Assembly: GCA_028689735.1 (NCBI GenBank)
Contig: JAQVCP010000010.1
Coordinates: forward strand, 1 to 64,000
Reading direction: 5' to 3'
Source: Hespellia sp.
GTDB taxonomy: Bacteria; Bacillota; Clostridia; Lachnospirales; Lachnospiraceae
DNA length: 64,000 bases
Both the position numbers and the translations under genes were made by a program. Below the pieces are notes generated by a model. The model saw nothing but the letters and a program-made list of their open reading frames with translations, was not told the origin of the DNA and searched no databases. Below, piece after piece: positions 63,448 to 64,000 of this stretch. Within the stretch, counting starts at the first letter, position 1, and every line of letters starts with the position of its first letter.

Positions 63448-63476
63448 TGGACAAATTTATTCAGGGAATCTATAAT
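63448..63476 (+). promoter_or_regulatory. Promoter of the SulP transporter gene
   Basis: TGGACA (63448-63453), a 17-bp spacer and TATAAT (63471-63476), about 43 bp before the ribosome site. A strong constitutive-type promoter. Confidence 0.82.
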
Positions 63477-63525
63477 TAAAAAGTTACGAAAATTTTAGAA
63501 AGTTTTTAGATTTGGAGGAAATAAA

Positions 63526-64000
63526 ATGGATAGTATCAAACCAAAATTGTTCTCGGTCATTGGAGATTACTCAAAAGAACAATTCATTAAGGATGTGATA
63601 TCCGGTATCATCGTTGCAATCATTGCACTTCCCCTTTCCATTGCACTGGCGATTGCCTCAGGTGTTAACCCGGAAAGAGGTCTCTACACTGCAATCATTG
63701 CCGGATTCCTGATTTCGTTTTTTGGAGGAAGCAGAGTCCAGATTGGAGGACCCACCGCCGCATTCGTTGTCATCATCTATGGAATCATTGAAGAATTCGG
63801 AATGGACGGACTGATTGTTGCCACTATTATGGCCGGTATGATTCTGATTATCATGGGACTTGTACATTTTGGAAGTCTGATTAAATTTATCCCTTATACA
63901 ATTACTACAGGCTTCACCGCCGGAATCGCGATTACGCTGTTTGTTGGACAGCTTAAGGATTTCCTTGGTTTAGACATGGGTGCGGTTCCTTCTGAATTTC
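63526..64000 (+). CDS. SulP-family inorganic anion transporter, N-terminal part (partial)
   Basis: The first 158 codons of a SulP (SLC26-type) transporter, running off the window. GGAGG lies 8-12 bases before ATG 63526. The N-terminal domain has several hydrophobic segments, with the SulP motif GLYTAIIAGFLISFFGGSR (about residues 51-69) and VQIGGPTAAFVVIIYG. Substrates of SulP transporters include sulfate, bicarbonate and other anions; the C-terminal STAS domain and any partner gene lie outside the window, so the substrate is not known. Confidence 0.9.
   Translation, partial: MDSIKPKLFSVIGDYSKEQFIKDVISGIIVAIIALPLSIALAIASGVNPERGLYTAIIAGFLISFFGGSRVQIGGPTAAFVVIIYGIIEEFGMDGLIVATIMAGMILIIMGLVHFGSLIKFIPYTITTGFTAGIAITLFVGQLKDFLGLDMGAVPSEF

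Overview
The window comes from a low-GC, spore-forming, strictly anaerobic Firmicute, most likely a butyrate-producing Lachnospiraceae (Clostridium cluster XIVa). The evidence is a butyryl-CoA:acetate CoA-transferase directly after the end of etfA, sporulation genes (YqfC/YqfD, a BofC-like gene, a SpoVB-like flippase), a MreBCD-PBP2-MinCDE-RodA cluster, Na+-translocating decarboxylase genes, NfnAB, and many strong AGGAGG ribosome sites. There are no rRNA or tRNA genes, insertion sequences, prophage genes or CRISPR arrays. This is core chromosome, and most genes lie on the minus strand.

Layout. 1-1.7 kb (+): the 3' end of etfA, a terminator, then the butyrate CoA-transferase. 1.8-4.4 kb: an SOS module, with lexA (-) divergent from a YneA-like LysM protein (+) and several LexA boxes between them, then a XerS-like tyrosine recombinase (+). 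4.4-6.6 kb: dtd (-), a TtcA-like PP-loop enzyme (+) and a cytidylate-kinase-like protein (-). 6.7-11.7 kb (-): an operon read as HlyD-like, yggS, sepF, ylmH, lspA, rluD. 12-12.2 kb (+): a small DUF378 membrane protein behind a structured leader.

12.4-22.7 kb (-): the cell-shape and division cluster radC, mreB, mreC, mreD, PBP2, minC, minD, minE, rodA, mgsA and a lipoprotein DD-carboxypeptidase. 22.8-43 kb (-): two FAD oxidoreductases, a YnbB-type PLP enzyme, miaA, mutL, mutS, a CmpB-like membrane protein, miaB, DUF896, BofC-like, SpoVB-like, ybeY, phoH, yqfD, yqfC, rlmH and nfnBA.

43.3-50.4 kb (-): a zinc-ribbon/TPR membrane protein, folD, fhs, ftsK/spoIIIE and tepA. 50.6-55.9 kb (-): a Na+-pump decarboxylase operon with two different carboxyltransferases (MmdA-like and OadA-like) around one biotin carrier, one beta subunit and one unusual lipoprotein OadG. 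56.2-58.2 kb (-): a 2-isopropylmalate synthase fused to an AraC-type DNA-binding domain. 58.4-63.4 kb (-): dacB-like, scpB, scpA, a metallophosphoesterase and dacF-like. 63.5 kb to the end (+): the start of a SulP anion transporter.

The most unusual items are the LeuA-AraC fusion with a terminator-like hairpin in its leader, the decarboxylase operon that could act as a Na+-linked transcarboxylase, the DUF3887-like/OadG lipoprotein, a 12-bp inverted repeat that places the start codon of the BofC-like gene in a hairpin loop, and a 42-bp perfect palindrome downstream of the SOS gene. All functional statements are read from the sequence and from recall of protein families; no database search was run.
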